Notes: generated by a model from the letters alone, not told the origin. Shown: positions 1-9,864, counted from the stretch's first letter. The stretch is DNA of 64,000 bases from Streptomyces sp. Y2F8-2 (GCF_014905555.1 NZ_BNGS01000009.1:124001-188000); one strand, 5' to 3'. Numbers and translations are program-made.

Positions 1-2109
1 CTTCAGCCGGCCGGAGGGCACCGGGTAGGCCGAGCTCGTCTGGTAGGCGGAGGTCGTGCAGGCGGTCGGCTTGCCGTCCTTGTCCGCCTCGCAGATCTCG
101 AACTTGTACTGGAGCGAGGAGCCGGGGGGCGCGTCGATGTCGACGCCGGCCGCCCACAGCTGCGGGGTCAGGGTCTGGGCCTGGTAGCCGTTGGGCGGGA
201 ACTGCTCCTTGACCACCGGCGCGATGTCGAAGACCTGGATGGTCAGCCGGCCCGGCGGCACCTGCTCGTCGGTGAAGACCTTGCCGCCCTGACGCACCAT
301 CGTGAAGTCGAGCATGTAGACGCCCGGCGGGAGCGCCTTGATGGTGGCGTCGACCGTCGCCTTGGCACCGTGGGCCACGTTGCCGGTGAGGTTGCCCGCA
401 CGCTGCTGCGTGACCAGCTTGCCCTTCTTGTCGTAGGCGCGGTAGGCGAGGTAGTAGGTGGACGGTGTCCAGGTCTCGGCGCCCTTGTTGGTGACGGCGA
501 CCTTGACCTGCCCGGCCTGGTTCTGCAGTACCGGCGGGTCGGGGACGGGCTTGGGGAAGCTGTAGGAGGCGTTGTACGGGGAGTGCGTGACGTACAGCTT
601 GGGCGGGTTGGCCGAGGCGTGGCCGGTGAACTTCTTGAACGCGAGCGAGTCGGTGGCCGAGGCCCGCAGGGACAGGCCGTAGTTGGCCTGGGTGCCGTTG
701 ACCCAGCGCTGCACCAGGTCGCGGCCGCCCTTGCCGAGGTCGAACAGCTCACCGGCGGTGGGGCAGGCGGACTTCGACTGGCCGAAGCCTATGTAGCCGT
801 AGGCGAAGGACTTCGACGCGAGGGCGCCGCCGACCGAGGGGCCGGGGTAGGCGGTGCCGGTGCCGGCGGTCCACGACTGGGTCACCGGGTGGACGGAGAC
901 GGAACGCGGCTTGCAGGAGGCCGAGTCGAAGTTCACGACCTGCAGCTGCACACCGAAGATCTGGTGGTACCTGAGCTCCTCGTCGAGGCCGGGGAAGCCG
1001 AGGTAGGCGGCGGAGGCGCCGTCCGGGCCCTTGCCGACCTGCAGTTCGCTGGAGCCGACGACGGAACCGCCGCTGCGGACCGTCATGGAGGTGGAGGCGG
1101 ACGTGGTGTCGACGGAAGGGTCGATGTGGACGGGGTAGGCACGGGCGGGGTCGGCCAGCCAGTCCCGGTCGACGGTCATCTTCAGCGCCTGGCCGCCGTC
1201 CCGCTCGACGAGTTCGTACGACACGGCGTGTGAGACGGCGTGGGCGGCGTCCTCCATGAAGCCGGCCGGGATGGCGGCGCGGGCACGGCCCTTCGCGTCG
1301 GTCAGCAGAATCGATCCGCCGTCGGCTCGGGCGGTGAGGCCCTTGAGGTGGAGCGGGAAGAGGAAGCTGTTCGGGGCGGTGGCGGACTTCAGGACGAGGG
1401 TCTCCTTGACCCCGCCGGCGTGCGAGTCCAGCCAGAGGTCGGTCCCGGGGAACACCTGCTCGTAGGTGACGCGGGCACCGTCCGCGCTGCCCGCCACGGA
1501 GGCGGCGCCGCTCAGCCCGTACCCGAAGGACTCTCCGGACGGCAGGGTGACGGAGGCGAGCCGGCCGGCGTCGGCCCGGTCGGCGAAGCGCAGGGCCACG
1601 GAGTCGGCGGCGTTGGCCCAGCCGCCGTCGTCCTCGACGAGCGAGGTGTTGATGGTCCGCCAGACTCCGCGGCCGTCCCGATAGTTGATGGGGTCGGTGG
1701 AGATCTCGCTGGTGCGGGTGCCGTCCTCGTTGGCGTACGTACGGCTGCGGGCGTCGCGCTCCGAGACGATCTCTTTGCTCGTCCTGCGGTCGAAGCCCTT
1801 GATCTTCGCGGGGGCCGGGGCGGTGACCTCGACCGCGTTCTTCCGCGCCGCGGGCCGTGCGGCCGGCGGGCTCTTCAGCGGGTACTTGGCCCGCAGGGAC
1901 CGCGGCGCGTCGTTGTTGCGCCCACCGCCCGCCAAATGGCTCAGCCCCTCGGCACTGCCCCAGCGCTGGCCGGGACCCTTGGCGGCGGCCGGCTCCTCGG
2001 GGAAGAGATGGATCCCGACGCCTGCGACGGCGAGCGAGCCGACGGCGATGACCGTTGCCACGGCGAGCGCGATGGCCTTGCCCCAGTGCGAACGCAGAAG
2101 CCTTGGCAT
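1..2109 (-). CDS. Large membrane-anchored DNRLRE-domain protein (N-terminal part; runs off the left edge)
   Basis: About 703 residues are visible and no stop codon is reached, so the C-terminus lies outside the window. The ATG at 2107-2109 starts MPRLLRSHWGK, followed by a hydrophobic segment (about residues 12-29) that is a signal anchor or uncleaved signal peptide. A low-complexity region follows, then a domain with many Asp/Thr/Ser strands. Around residues 330-480 lies a stretch with the look of DNRLRE domains (beta-sandwich modules of secreted actinobacterial proteins), beginning near IDPSVDTTSASTSM and ending near the WVNGTQANYGLSLRA motif. Residues 530-620 resemble a CARDB/Ig-like strand repeat. 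In Streptomyces such N-termini often precede RHS/YD repeats and a polymorphic toxin tail, which cannot be checked here. No good Shine-Dalgarno precedes the ATG, so the start is uncertain. Confidence 0.75.
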   Translation of the reverse strand, partial: MPRLLRSHWGKAIALAVATVIAVGSLAVAGVGIHLFPEEPAAAKGPGQRWGSAEGLSHLAGGGRNNDAPRSLRAKYPLKSPPAARPAARKNAVEVTAPAPAKIKGFDRRTSKEIVSERDARSRTYANEDGTRTSEISTDPINYRDGRGVWRTINTSLVEDDGGWANAADSVALRFADRADAGRLASVTLPSGESFGYGLSGAASVAGSADGARVTYEQVFPGTDLWLDSHAGGVKETLVLKSATAPNSFLFPLHLKGLTARADGGSILLTDAKGRARAAIPAGFMEDAAHAVSHAVSYELVERDGGQALKMTVDRDWLADPARAYPVHIDPSVDTTSASTSMTVRSGGSVVGSSELQVGKGPDGASAAYLGFPGLDEELRYHQIFGVQLQVVNFDSASCKPRSVSVHPVTQSWTAGTGTAYPGPSVGGALASKSFAYGYIGFGQSKSACPTAGELFDLGKGGRDLVQRWVNGTQANYGLSLRASATDSLAFKKFTGHASANPPKLYVTHSPYNASYSFPKPVPDPPVLQNQAGQVKVAVTNKGAETWTPSTYYLAYRAYDKKGKLVTQQRAGNLTGNVAHGAKATVDATIKALPPGVYMLDFTMVRQGGKVFTDEQVPPGRLTIQVFDIAPVVKEQFPPNGYQAQTLTPQLWAAGVDIDAPPGSSLQYKFEICEADKDGKPTACTTSAYQTSSAYPVPSGRLK

Positions 2110-2577
2110 GAGTAACGAGCGCGCAAGTGTCCGGTACGCCGGCACGGTCCCCCCACAGAACGAACGAATGAGCAGGGGAAGACTGTCGGATCGCCATGCC
2201 CATGTCGACTGGATGTCGAGACCATTCACCTTGGCGTGATCATTACGTGATCATTACCTTCGGAATCGACACGTGATTTTCCCGGGGAGCCCGCTGGTGG
2301 CGCCGGTTTCAGGGCGCAGGGCTCCACCGGGAGGCGACATGGGTTCTCCCTGGGGTTTCATTCGGCGTAAATGCTGCTGGAGTTCACGTGGCGTTCACTT
2401 GACGCTTCAGGGGGCGCCGAACCGCCCCCAGGTTGGTCGCCGAATTGATGTGCCGTCAATCTGCAGTGCAGGACTGACTGTTGAGACCATCCGTTTACCT
2501 TCAAGATTTTTATTGTAGATCTTTGTTCACCTGGTTGAAACGGCAGCGTTCACCGTCAGACTCTTAATGTCCATGTC
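2110..2577. other. Divergent intergenic region, AT-richer, with a tandem 11-bp repeat
   Basis: This 468-bp gap separates the minus-strand DNRLRE gene from the plus-strand lectin gene and holds no convincing gene. GTGATCATTAC occurs twice head to tail at 2236-2246 and 2247-2257; each unit contains the palindrome TGATCA. The 100 bp before the lectin start (about 2480-2577) is clearly AT-richer than its surroundings (ATTTTTATTGTAGATC) and is the likely lectin promoter, but I could not fix a single -35/-10 pair. Confidence 0.5.
2236..2257. repeat. Perfect tandem 11-bp repeat GTGATCATTAC x2
   Basis: Two identical head-to-tail copies, each with a TGATCA palindrome, about 130 bp upstream of the minus-strand DNRLRE gene. 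Position and symmetry fit a regulator-binding site for one or both divergent genes; the regulator is unknown. Confidence 0.7.
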
Positions 2578-4545
2578 ATGAACCGGATTTCACCTCGCAC
2601 ACTCATCTCCGCCACTGCTCTGTCCACGGCCCTGGCGACCGCCCTTCCGCTCACCGGCGCACTGCCCTCCGCCCCCGCAGCGGCCGCCGTATCGCTGACC
2701 TGTGGCTCCAGCGGGGCCACCTACACGCTGGACTCCGCCGGCAAGCTCAGCAGAACCGACATGCCGGACCCGGCGGTCGGCAACGCCCTGCCCGCCGGCA
2801 CCACCATCGACACCACCTGGACCGGCTACGGCCACATGCTCGCCGGCCCTGGTGCGACCTTCTACGGCATCAAGTCGGACGGGCTGTACTACAGCCACCG
2901 GATCAGCTCCAGCAACACCTGGGACGTCCACCACCGCAAGATCAGCTCCAGCTTCGCCCAGTTCAGGGCCGCCGACCGGATCGACGACATCACCGTCGAC
3001 CGCGGCGGCTACATATGGACGCTCTCCGGTGCCACCAACGACCTGCGCTGGTACCGCTACGACGCGACCGCCAACGAGTTCGTCGAGGGCAGCGGCAAGA
3101 TCGTCGACATGGGATGGAACTACGACGCGATCTACGCGGGCGACCGCGGTGTCATCTACGGCCGTGACGCGACCGACGGCAAGCTCTACCGCTCGCGCTA
3201 CGACTACACCAGCCAGCGCTGGATCGAACGCCATGTGCTGGAGTCCGCCGCCGACTGGAGCGACACCAAGTTCATGCCGTCGTACGGCGGTGACACGCTG
3301 TTCCGCGTCAAGGGCGGCGGCGCGGTCGCGTACTACCGCTTCGACGAGGACACCCGCGACTGGCCCGTCTACAACAAGCAGGTCGAGGCGTCCGGCTGGG
3401 CCGGTTACGTCTCGGTGTCGGCGGGGCCCGACGTCTGCAAGCTCAACGTCAACCACACGCCCGCTGCGACGCCGGTGCCGCTGCAGTCGTACACCCCCAA
3501 CTCGGTCATGCAGGCGTCCGACGGCAAGCTGGAGCTCGCCTACACCGACAACATCGGCCGCCTGGTCCACGGCCGCACCGACCCGGCCGACATCAACGGC
3601 GCCCAGTGGACGGTGATCTCCGGCCAGGAGGCCTTCACCGGCCGGCCCTCGCTGTCCGCGCACACCGACGGCCGCGTCGTCGTCACCGCCCACAACACCT
3701 CCGGCAGCGTCTGGCAACGCAACCAGACCGCCGTGAGCAGCGCCGACTGGGGCAACTGGATCGATCTGGCCGGCGCCATGCAACAGGACGCCGTCACCGG
3801 CAAGACCCCCACCGGTCTGATGACCCAGTTCGCCGTCGACGCGAGCGGCAAGCCCTGGTACCGCATCCAGCAGCGCGCCAACGTGGACTTCATGGGCTGG
3901 ATGCCGCTCTCGGGCAGCGGCTTCACCGGCCCCCTCACCGCCGTCACCGTGCGCGACGGTATCCAGATCTTCGGCAGGAAGGCCGACGGCACCCTCTCCA
4001 CCGCCCTGTTCAAGGAGGGAGGCACGCTCTCGGCGTGGACCGGAATGGGCACCCAGGCCATCACCGGCACGCCGTCCGTCATCGTCTACCCCGGCTACCG
4101 CATGCGTGTCTTCGCCACGGACGCGAGCGGCAACGTGGTCACCACCGCGCAGACCGCCGAGGGCGGGGCGTACGGAGCCTGGGAGACCCTCGCCGGCATC
4201 ACCGCGCAGGGCTCCCCCAGCGCCGTGGTCTCCCCGCTGACCGGCCTCACCGAGGTCGTCGTCCGCGGCGCCGACGGCTACGTCCACAACACCGGCGAGA
4301 CCGCACAGGGCAGCGGCGCCTGGCGCGCCTGGCAGCAGGTGAGCTTCGAAGCATCGGCCACCGAGCCGACCGCCTTCACCTACACCAACCCCACCGGTCC
4401 GACCTGGGCCTACACCTTCCGTACCGCCGACAACCAGACCCGCATCTACCAAGTCCAGCAGACCTCTTCGCTCAGCGCGATGCGCGCCGCGGCCGACGCG
4501 CCGGACTTCCAGGGCGGCAAGCTGCCCACCCCGCCGGCCAAGTGA
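2578..4545 (+). CDS. Secreted tachylectin-like carbohydrate-binding protein
   Basis: A 655-residue secreted protein with a classic signal peptide: MNRISPRTL, a hydrophobic core, then cleavage after an Ala-rich stretch near residue 37. Residues about 55-270 carry repeated aromatic blades (WTGYGHMLAGPGATFYGIKSDG, then WYRYDATANEF, LYRSRYDY and YYRFDEDT in turn) typical of tachylectin-2 type five-bladed beta-propellers, which bind GlcNAc/GalNAc. The second half has further propeller-like repeats (DGRVVVTAHNTSG, SGKPWYRIQ, DGIQIFGRKADG) similar to sialidase- or lectin-type blades. No catalytic residues are evident. It lies 180 bp upstream of a secreted sialidase on the same strand, which suggests a joint role in binding and trimming host or environmental glycans. 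The ATG at 2578 is chosen because the signal peptide starts there, although no strong ribosome-binding site precedes it. Confidence 0.8.
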   Translation: MNRISPRTLISATALSTALATALPLTGALPSAPAAAAVSLTCGSSGATYTLDSAGKLSRTDMPDPAVGNALPAGTTIDTTWTGYGHMLAGPGATFYGIKSDGLYYSHRISSSNTWDVHHRKISSSFAQFRAADRIDDITVDRGGYIWTLSGATNDLRWYRYDATANEFVEGSGKIVDMGWNYDAIYAGDRGVIYGRDATDGKLYRSRYDYTSQRWIERHVLESAADWSDTKFMPSYGGDTLFRVKGGGAVAYYRFDEDTRDWPVYNKQVEASGWAGYVSVSAGPDVCKLNVNHTPAATPVPLQSYTPNSVMQASDGKLELAYTDNIGRLVHGRTDPADINGAQWTVISGQEAFTGRPSLSAHTDGRVVVTAHNTSGSVWQRNQTAVSSADWGNWIDLAGAMQQDAVTGKTPTGLMTQFAVDASGKPWYRIQQRANVDFMGWMPLSGSGFTGPLTAVTVRDGIQIFGRKADGTLSTALFKEGGTLSAWTGMGTQAITGTPSVIVYPGYRMRVFATDASGNVVTTAQTAEGGAYGAWETLAGITAQGSPSAVVSPLTGLTEVVVRGADGYVHNTGETAQGSGAWRAWQQVSFEASATEPTAFTYTNPTGPTWAYTFRTADNQTRIYQVQQTSSLSAMRAAADAPDFQGGKLPTPPAK

Positions 4546-4725
4546 TCACACCGTAGAGGAGGCCGTGGCGGCCCGACGGCCGTCACGCCCCGCCTCCACC
4601 GCCGCCCGCTCCGCCCCGCCTCCTGCCGCGCTGTCGGCACCGGGACGGGGCGGGCCGGCGGCGGTCTGCTCACGGCCAGGTCCCCCGTCGCGGGTCCGCA
4701 CCGCACCAGAAAGGTCTGCACCGCC

Positions 4726-7700
4726 GTGTCCCGGCTACGCCTACGCGCCCTCGGCGCCGCCCTCGTCACCCTGCCCCTGATCCTCCTCGGAGCCGTCGCT
4801 CCACCCGCCGCCGCCGGAGGTACCCAGCCGTCGGCCGACGGCCTCATCGGGACCGAACAGATCCTGTTCCGCTCCGGAACCGCCGGATACGGCTGTTTCC
4901 GCATCCCCACGATCGTCCGTACGAAGGCGGGCACACTGCTCGCCTTCGCCGAGGCCCGCCGCTCGCCCTCCTGCGCCGACCGGGGTGCCATCGACATCGT
5001 CGTCCGTCGGTCCACCAACGGCGGCCGCACCTGGGGCCCCATCCGCGTGGCGCTCGCCGGCAGCGACACCGATCCGGAGACGCCCTACACACGCGGCAAC
5101 CCCTCACCCGTCGCCGACCTGCGTACCGGCGACGTCCACCTGCTCTCCACGTCGGAACCGGCCGAGCCGGGCGGCAAACGGCTGCCTCGAGTCCAGCGCA
5201 GCACGGACGACGGGCTGACCTTCGGCGCACCGAAACCGCTGCCGCGGCTGGCGGACCCGCAGGACGGCTGGTTCGGCACCGGCCCCTCGCACGGTATCCA
5301 GCTCAAGCGCGGCGACAAGGCAGGCCGGCTGGTGGTGGGGGCGTACGAGTCCCCACCACGGCCCGGTCAGGACCCCCAACTCGTCGGTGTGCTCTACAGC
5401 GACGACGGCGACGAGTGGTTCGCGAGCGCCACGGCCGACTCCGCCGGGCCCGGGATGGAGCCGGGCGAGCCCACCGTCGCCGAACTCGACAACGGGAACG
5501 TCTACATCAACGCCCGCAACAACAACGGCTCCTCGTCCGGGCACCGTACGCACGCCGTCAGCACCGACTCGGGCGCGACCGTGCCCGCGCAGCAGGTCGT
5601 GCCCTCGCTGACCACGCCCGAGGTGCAGGCGTCGGTCCTGGCGCTGGAGCAGACCTACCGGGCCACGCCCGGCGACACGCTCGTCCTCTCGGCGCCCTCG
5701 CACCCGACGGACCGCCAGAACATGCGGATCCGCTACTCCACCGACCGCGGCACCACCTGGCACGACGCCGCGCAGATCAACGCCAAGCGGGCCGGGTACT
5801 CGGACCTGGTCGAGCTGACCGACGGCGAGATCGGCCTGGTCTACGAGGGCGGCGACGGCTTCTCCGCGGCCAACATCTACTTCAACCGCTTCACCCCGGC
5901 GGCGGCCGGCGTGCCGGGTACCTTCACCGGCGCGGTGCACCCGCAGGCCTCCCGGGCCGCGGGCCGCACCACCCCGGACAGCACGCCGAACGCGAACGAC
6001 GCCTATCTCACCGGGAGTTCGACGCTCGCGGGCGGCCGCTGGGGCCAGGGGCTGGCCCTCGACGCCACCGGTGAGTACGCCGACGTGCCGTACGCGCCGG
6101 GAATCGACCCGGGCGACGGCGACTTCACCTACTCGCTGTTCTTCAGGTACAAGGCGCAGCCCGGTGAGACCCAGCAGAGGGTACTGCTGTGGGCCTACGG
6201 GTACGGCGCGACGAAACCGCAGGTGTGGGTGCGTGCCCAGCCCGGCCAGAACCGGCTGTACGCCTGGGTGCAGGGCACCGGCGGCACCGCCTCCGTCGCA
6301 CTGACCGACCCCGGTCCGTCGACCGCCTTCGGCGACGACGCCTGGCACCATCTGACGCTGGTGCGCAACGGCGGACGGATCACGCTCTCGGTCGACGGCA
6401 CGTCCTCGGCGCAGGCCGGCGGGGTGGCCGGGTCGGTCAGCGCGGACCGCGTCGATGGTGTCGACGGTATCCGGCTCGGGGCCAAGCCCGACACCGCGGC
6501 CGGTGACCCCTTCACCGGCGGCCTGGACGAGTTCCGTGTGTACCGCAGCGCGTTGACGGATGCCCAGCTCGCCGAGTTGCGTACGGCGAACGCGGCCCCT
6601 TCCGTGGACGGTTCGCTCGGTGTGCGGCTGCCGTTCCAGGTGGTCGACACGGCCGATGTGCCCGCGCTGGCCTCGGTCGCGATCGAGGACGACGTCTCGG
6701 GGCACTGCGCCGACGGCACCCTTCTCGGCGGGGTGCCCGGTGAGGTGGCCGGCCGGATCGGCAAGGGCGCGATCTCGGTCTCGGCGTCCCGGCCTGGCGT
6801 CGAGGTCCCCTATCTGCCGGCCCTCGACGTCGGCTCCGGCGACTTCACCTACGCCCTGTGGTTCCGGCACACCCTGACCGAGACCGACGCGAACGCCGCG
6901 CTGTTGTGGGCCTACGGCTCGGTCTCCGGCGCGCCCTCGCTGTGGGTGCGCGCGCAGCCGTCCCAGAGGCGGCTGCTCGCGTGGGCCGAGACGCCCGCGG
7001 GTGCGGTGCAGGTGGCGCTGACCGACCCCGGACCGTCGGCCGCCTTCGGGGACGGCGCCTGGCACCTGCTCGCGGTGAGCCGGAGCAGTGGCACCCTGCG
7101 ACTGAGCGTGGACGGGACCACGGCCGCCGAGACGACCGGACTGTCCGGCGCGCTCACCTCCGCGGCGACACCGGAGGGACTGCGGGTCGGCTCCAAGCCG
7201 GGCAACCTGGATGTGTTCACCGGCTCCCTGGACGAGGCCCGGCTCTACAAGCGGGCGCTGACGACGGACGAGCTGACGAGGATCGCGCAGTCCGCCGTCG
7301 GCTCCGGGGGCGGCTACCCGGCCGACAGGCCCGCCCTGTCGTGGTCGATGGAGAACGGCCACACCGAGGCACACCAGGTGGTCAGACCGGCCGCGGGCCC
7401 GGCGACCCCCGATTCGTCGGTGCACTGCAACCACGCCTTCGTACGGGGCGGAGCCCGGCCCGCGACCTCGGCGGGCGGCGGCCGGTTCGGCGCCGGGCTC
7501 GCGCTGGACGGCACGGACGACTCGGTCGAGGTGCCGTACGGCGCGGACGAGGCCCTCGGCTCCCGTGACTTCACCGTGGCGACCTGGATGCGCTACTCGG
7601 CGAGCCAGACGAGCGCCAACCAGGTCGTCCTCTGGGCGTACGGCATCGGCAGCACCGATCGGCAGCTGTGGCTGCGGGCCCAGCCGGGCCAGGACCGGCT

Positions 7701-8103
7701 CGCCGCCGTGCTGCAGACGGACACGGGCACCACCACCGTCTACGCCGCCGACGGCAGCGCGGCCTACGCCTTCGGTGACGGCGCCTGGCACCATGTGGTG
7801 CTCGAGCGCACGAACGGAAAGCTCAGCCTGTCGGTGGACGGTGGAACGCCCGGCGAGGCCGCGGCTCCGGTCGGCTCGGTGACGTACGAGGACGGCTTCG
7901 CCGTGCTCGGTCTCCATCTGGGGGCCAGGCCGGACGGCTACGACCGGTTCAAGGGCTCCCTGGACGAGTTCCGCCTGGTGCGGCGCGCGCTGACGGCGGA
8001 TGAACTGACCGCCCTGCGCACGTCCAACACGGACACCGGGACCGCCACCACCGTCCGGCTCTCCTTCGAGACGCTGTCGCCTCAGCCGTACGCCCGGATG
8101 TGA
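4726..8103 (+). CDS. Secreted GH33-type exo-alpha-sialidase with three LamG domains
   Basis: A 1125-residue secreted enzyme predicted to release terminal sialic acids from glycoconjugates. It has a signal peptide (residues 1-31), then a six-bladed sialidase propeller (about 40-395). The FRIP motif is at residues 58-61, with a likely acid/base Asp in CADRGAID near 84. Asp boxes include STNGGRTW (96-103), RSTDDGLTF, YSDDGDEW and STDRGTTW. The nucleophile Tyr is probably in GYSDLVEL. Three LamG/concanavalin-like modules follow at about 440-622, 684-855 and 925-1098, each ending in a LDE-R-Y/L-RALT motif that marks LamG repeats. These resemble each other closely and probably arose by internal duplication. 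The GTG start is preceded by AGAAAGG. Bacterial sialidases such as NedA of Micromonospora are about 650 residues; the extra length is the LamG tail, likely for substrate attachment. Confidence 0.9.
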   Translation: MSRLRLRALGAALVTLPLILLGAVAPPAAAGGTQPSADGLIGTEQILFRSGTAGYGCFRIPTIVRTKAGTLLAFAEARRSPSCADRGAIDIVVRRSTNGGRTWGPIRVALAGSDTDPETPYTRGNPSPVADLRTGDVHLLSTSEPAEPGGKRLPRVQRSTDDGLTFGAPKPLPRLADPQDGWFGTGPSHGIQLKRGDKAGRLVVGAYESPPRPGQDPQLVGVLYSDDGDEWFASATADSAGPGMEPGEPTVAELDNGNVYINARNNNGSSSGHRTHAVSTDSGATVPAQQVVPSLTTPEVQASVLALEQTYRATPGDTLVLSAPSHPTDRQNMRIRYSTDRGTTWHDAAQINAKRAGYSDLVELTDGEIGLVYEGGDGFSAANIYFNRFTPAAAGVPGTFTGAVHPQASRAAGRTTPDSTPNANDAYLTGSSTLAGGRWGQGLALDATGEYADVPYAPGIDPGDGDFTYSLFFRYKAQPGETQQRVLLWAYGYGATKPQVWVRAQPGQNRLYAWVQGTGGTASVALTDPGPSTAFGDDAWHHLTLVRNGGRITLSVDGTSSAQAGGVAGSVSADRVDGVDGIRLGAKPDTAAGDPFTGGLDEFRVYRSALTDAQLAELRTANAAPSVDGSLGVRLPFQVVDTADVPALASVAIEDDVSGHCADGTLLGGVPGEVAGRIGKGAISVSASRPGVEVPYLPALDVGSGDFTYALWFRHTLTETDANAALLWAYGSVSGAPSLWVRAQPSQRRLLAWAETPAGAVQVALTDPGPSAAFGDGAWHLLAVSRSSGTLRLSVDGTTAAETTGLSGALTSAATPEGLRVGSKPGNLDVFTGSLDEARLYKRALTTDELTRIAQSAVGSGGGYPADRPALSWSMENGHTEAHQVVRPAAGPATPDSSVHCNHAFVRGGARPATSAGGGRFGAGLALDGTDDSVEVPYGADEALGSRDFTVATWMRYSASQTSANQVVLWAYGIGSTDRQLWLRAQPGQDRLAAVLQTDTGTTTVYAADGSAAYAFGDGAWHHVVLERTNGKLSLSVDGGTPGEAAAPVGSVTYEDGFAVLGLHLGARPDGYDRFKGSLDEFRLVRRALTADELTALRTSNTDTGTATTVRLSFETLSPQPYARM

Positions 8104-8139
8104 GCCGGATCCGCCGGACCTTCTCAGGAATGCGCAATC

Positions 8140-8178
8140 GCCGCCGGTCGAGCGGGCGAGGCCCGCTCGACCGGCGGC
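8140..8178. terminator. Perfect 18-bp hairpin between convergent genes
   Basis: GCCGCCGGTCGAGCGGGC at 8140-8157 pairs perfectly with 8161-8178 across a 3-nt loop. It lies 36 bp after the sialidase stop and about 100 bp after the aspartase stop on the other strand, so it can act as a bidirectional terminator of the streptomycete type, without a long U tract. Confidence 0.85.
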
Positions 8179-8275
8179 GGGGCACTGGGTTCACAGCCTC
8201 AGCCCGCGGCTGATCGCGAAGTACCTCCACGGTCGCCTGGGACGTGGCAGCGCCCGGCAAGCCGCACTGTGCCGG

Positions 8276-9703
8276 TCACGGGAGGCGCGTTTTGGCCAGT
8301 ACCCGGCTCCTTCCGGCCACGACCTCGGGCCGCAGCAGGTCGGCGAGCGTCTCGGCCGGCAACAGACCTCGTTCCAGGACGAGTTCAGCGACTCCGCAGC
8401 CGGTGGCGAGGGCCTCCTTGGCGATCTCGGTGGCGGCCGCGTACCCGATGTGCGGGTTGAGGGCGGTGACCAGGCCGATGGAGTTCTCCACGCTCGCGCG
8501 CAGCGCCTCGGTGTTGGCGGTGATGCCGGAGACGCAGCGCCCGGCGAGGGTGAGGCAGGCGCGCTCCAGGTGCGTGATGCTCTCGGAGAGGGAGTGCAGG
8601 ATGATCGGCTCGAAGGCGTTGAGCTGGAGCTGGCCGGCCTCGGCGGCCATCGTGATGGTGACGTCGTTGCCGATCACCTCGAAGGCGACCTGGTTGACGA
8701 CCTCCGGGATCACCGGGTTCACCTTGCCCGGCATGATGCTCGAACCGGCCTGCACGGGCGGCAGGTTGATCTCGTTCAGCCCCGCGCGCGGCCCGGAGGA
8801 CAGCAGGCGCAGGTCGTTGCAACTCTTGGACAGCTTGACCGCGATCCGCTTGAGCACGCCGGACATCTGCACGAAGGCGCCACAGTCCTGAGTGGCCTCG
8901 ACCAGGTTGGCCGCGGTCACCAGCGGCAGATCGGTGATCTCCGAGAGGTGGCGCCGCGCGGACTCGGCGTATCCCGCTGGAGCGTTGAGCCCGGTGCCGA
9001 TCGCCGTGGCACCGAGGTTGATCTCGTGGATCAGCTCCACCGCCTCGGCGAGTCGGCCGCGGTCCTCCTCGATCATGACCGCGTATGCGGAGAACTCCTG
9101 GCCCAGCGTCATGGGCACCGCGTCCTGCAGCTGGGTGCGGCCCATTTTGAGGATGTCGCGGAACTCGACCGCCTTGGCGGCGAAGGCGTCCTGGAGCACG
9201 GACATGGCCCTGAGCAGACCGTGCACCGCGCACACCGTCGCGATCTTGACGGCGGTCGGGTAGACGTCGTTGGTGGACTGGCCGAGGTTGACGTCCTCGT
9301 TGGGGTGCAGGTGCCGGTACTCACCCTTCCGGTGGCCCAACAGCTCCAGGGCCCGGTTGGCGATCACCTCGTTGGCGTTCATGTTCGTCGACGTGCCGGC
9401 ACCGCCCTGGAGCACGTCGACGACGAACTGGTCGTGCAGCTTGCCGTCGCGGATCTCCCGGCAGGCCGCGACGATGGCGGCCGCCTTCCTCGGTTGCAGC
9501 AGGCCCAGTTCCTCGTTGGCGAGGGCGGCGGCCTCCTTGACGGCGGCCAGGGCGTCGATCAGGTGCGGGTAGGCGGAGATCAGCGTCCCGGTGATGGGGA
9601 AGTTCTCCGTGGCGCGCAGGGTGTGGATGCCCCAGTACGCCTCGGCGGGCAGGTCCCGGTCGCCGAGCAGGTCGTGCTCGCTGCGGGTGGCTTCGGCGGT
9701 CAT
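8276..9703 (-). CDS. aspA: Aspartate ammonia-lyase (aspartase)
   Basis: A 475-residue cytosolic enzyme that deaminates L-aspartate to fumarate. The sequence follows E. coli AspA closely along its length: DLLGDRDLPAEAYWGIHTLR at the N-terminus, QGGAGTSTNMNANEV, GRTQLQDAVPMTLGQEF, and the fumarase/aspartase signature GSSIMPGKVNP near residues 315-326. It is therefore aspartase rather than fumarase or argininosuccinate lyase. The frame is open upstream, but the ATG at 9703 gives the family's usual N-terminus and has GAGAAGG about 11 bases before it. It lies 226 bp downstream of the amine-catabolic operon on the same strand, with a hairpin between, so it may have its own promoter. In context it would be the exit step from aspartate to the TCA cycle. 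Confidence 0.95.
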   Translation of the reverse strand: MTAEATRSEHDLLGDRDLPAEAYWGIHTLRATENFPITGTLISAYPHLIDALAAVKEAAALANEELGLLQPRKAAAIVAACREIRDGKLHDQFVVDVLQGGAGTSTNMNANEVIANRALELLGHRKGEYRHLHPNEDVNLGQSTNDVYPTAVKIATVCAVHGLLRAMSVLQDAFAAKAVEFRDILKMGRTQLQDAVPMTLGQEFSAYAVMIEEDRGRLAEAVELIHEINLGATAIGTGLNAPAGYAESARRHLSEITDLPLVTAANLVEATQDCGAFVQMSGVLKRIAVKLSKSCNDLRLLSSGPRAGLNEINLPPVQAGSSIMPGKVNPVIPEVVNQVAFEVIGNDVTITMAAEAGQLQLNAFEPIILHSLSESITHLERACLTLAGRCVSGITANTEALRASVENSIGLVTALNPHIGYAAATEIAKEALATGCGVAELVLERGLLPAETLADLLRPEVVAGRSRVLAKTRLP

Positions 9704-9864
9704 GGCGGTGCGGGCCTTCTCTCGGAGCAGGTTCAGGCGTGGGGTACGTGGGTGCGGCAAGCAGCGAAACCGGGGGGAGAGATGTGGAGACCGAGGACCA
9801 CACCGCAGCCGACGGCCATCGGTCGCCCCGGCGGGCGTCCCCCGGGGAGAGAGGCGGTGAGGAA

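Noticed and set aside
5104..7917. Long minus-strand open frame opposite the sialidase
   Set aside because: No recognisable domains and biased composition; the plus strand encodes clear sialidase and LamG motifs.
8276..9703. Argininosuccinate or EDDS lyase instead of aspartase
   Set aside because: Motifs and overall sequence follow true AspA closely, including its N-terminus and signature, so aspartase is preferred.
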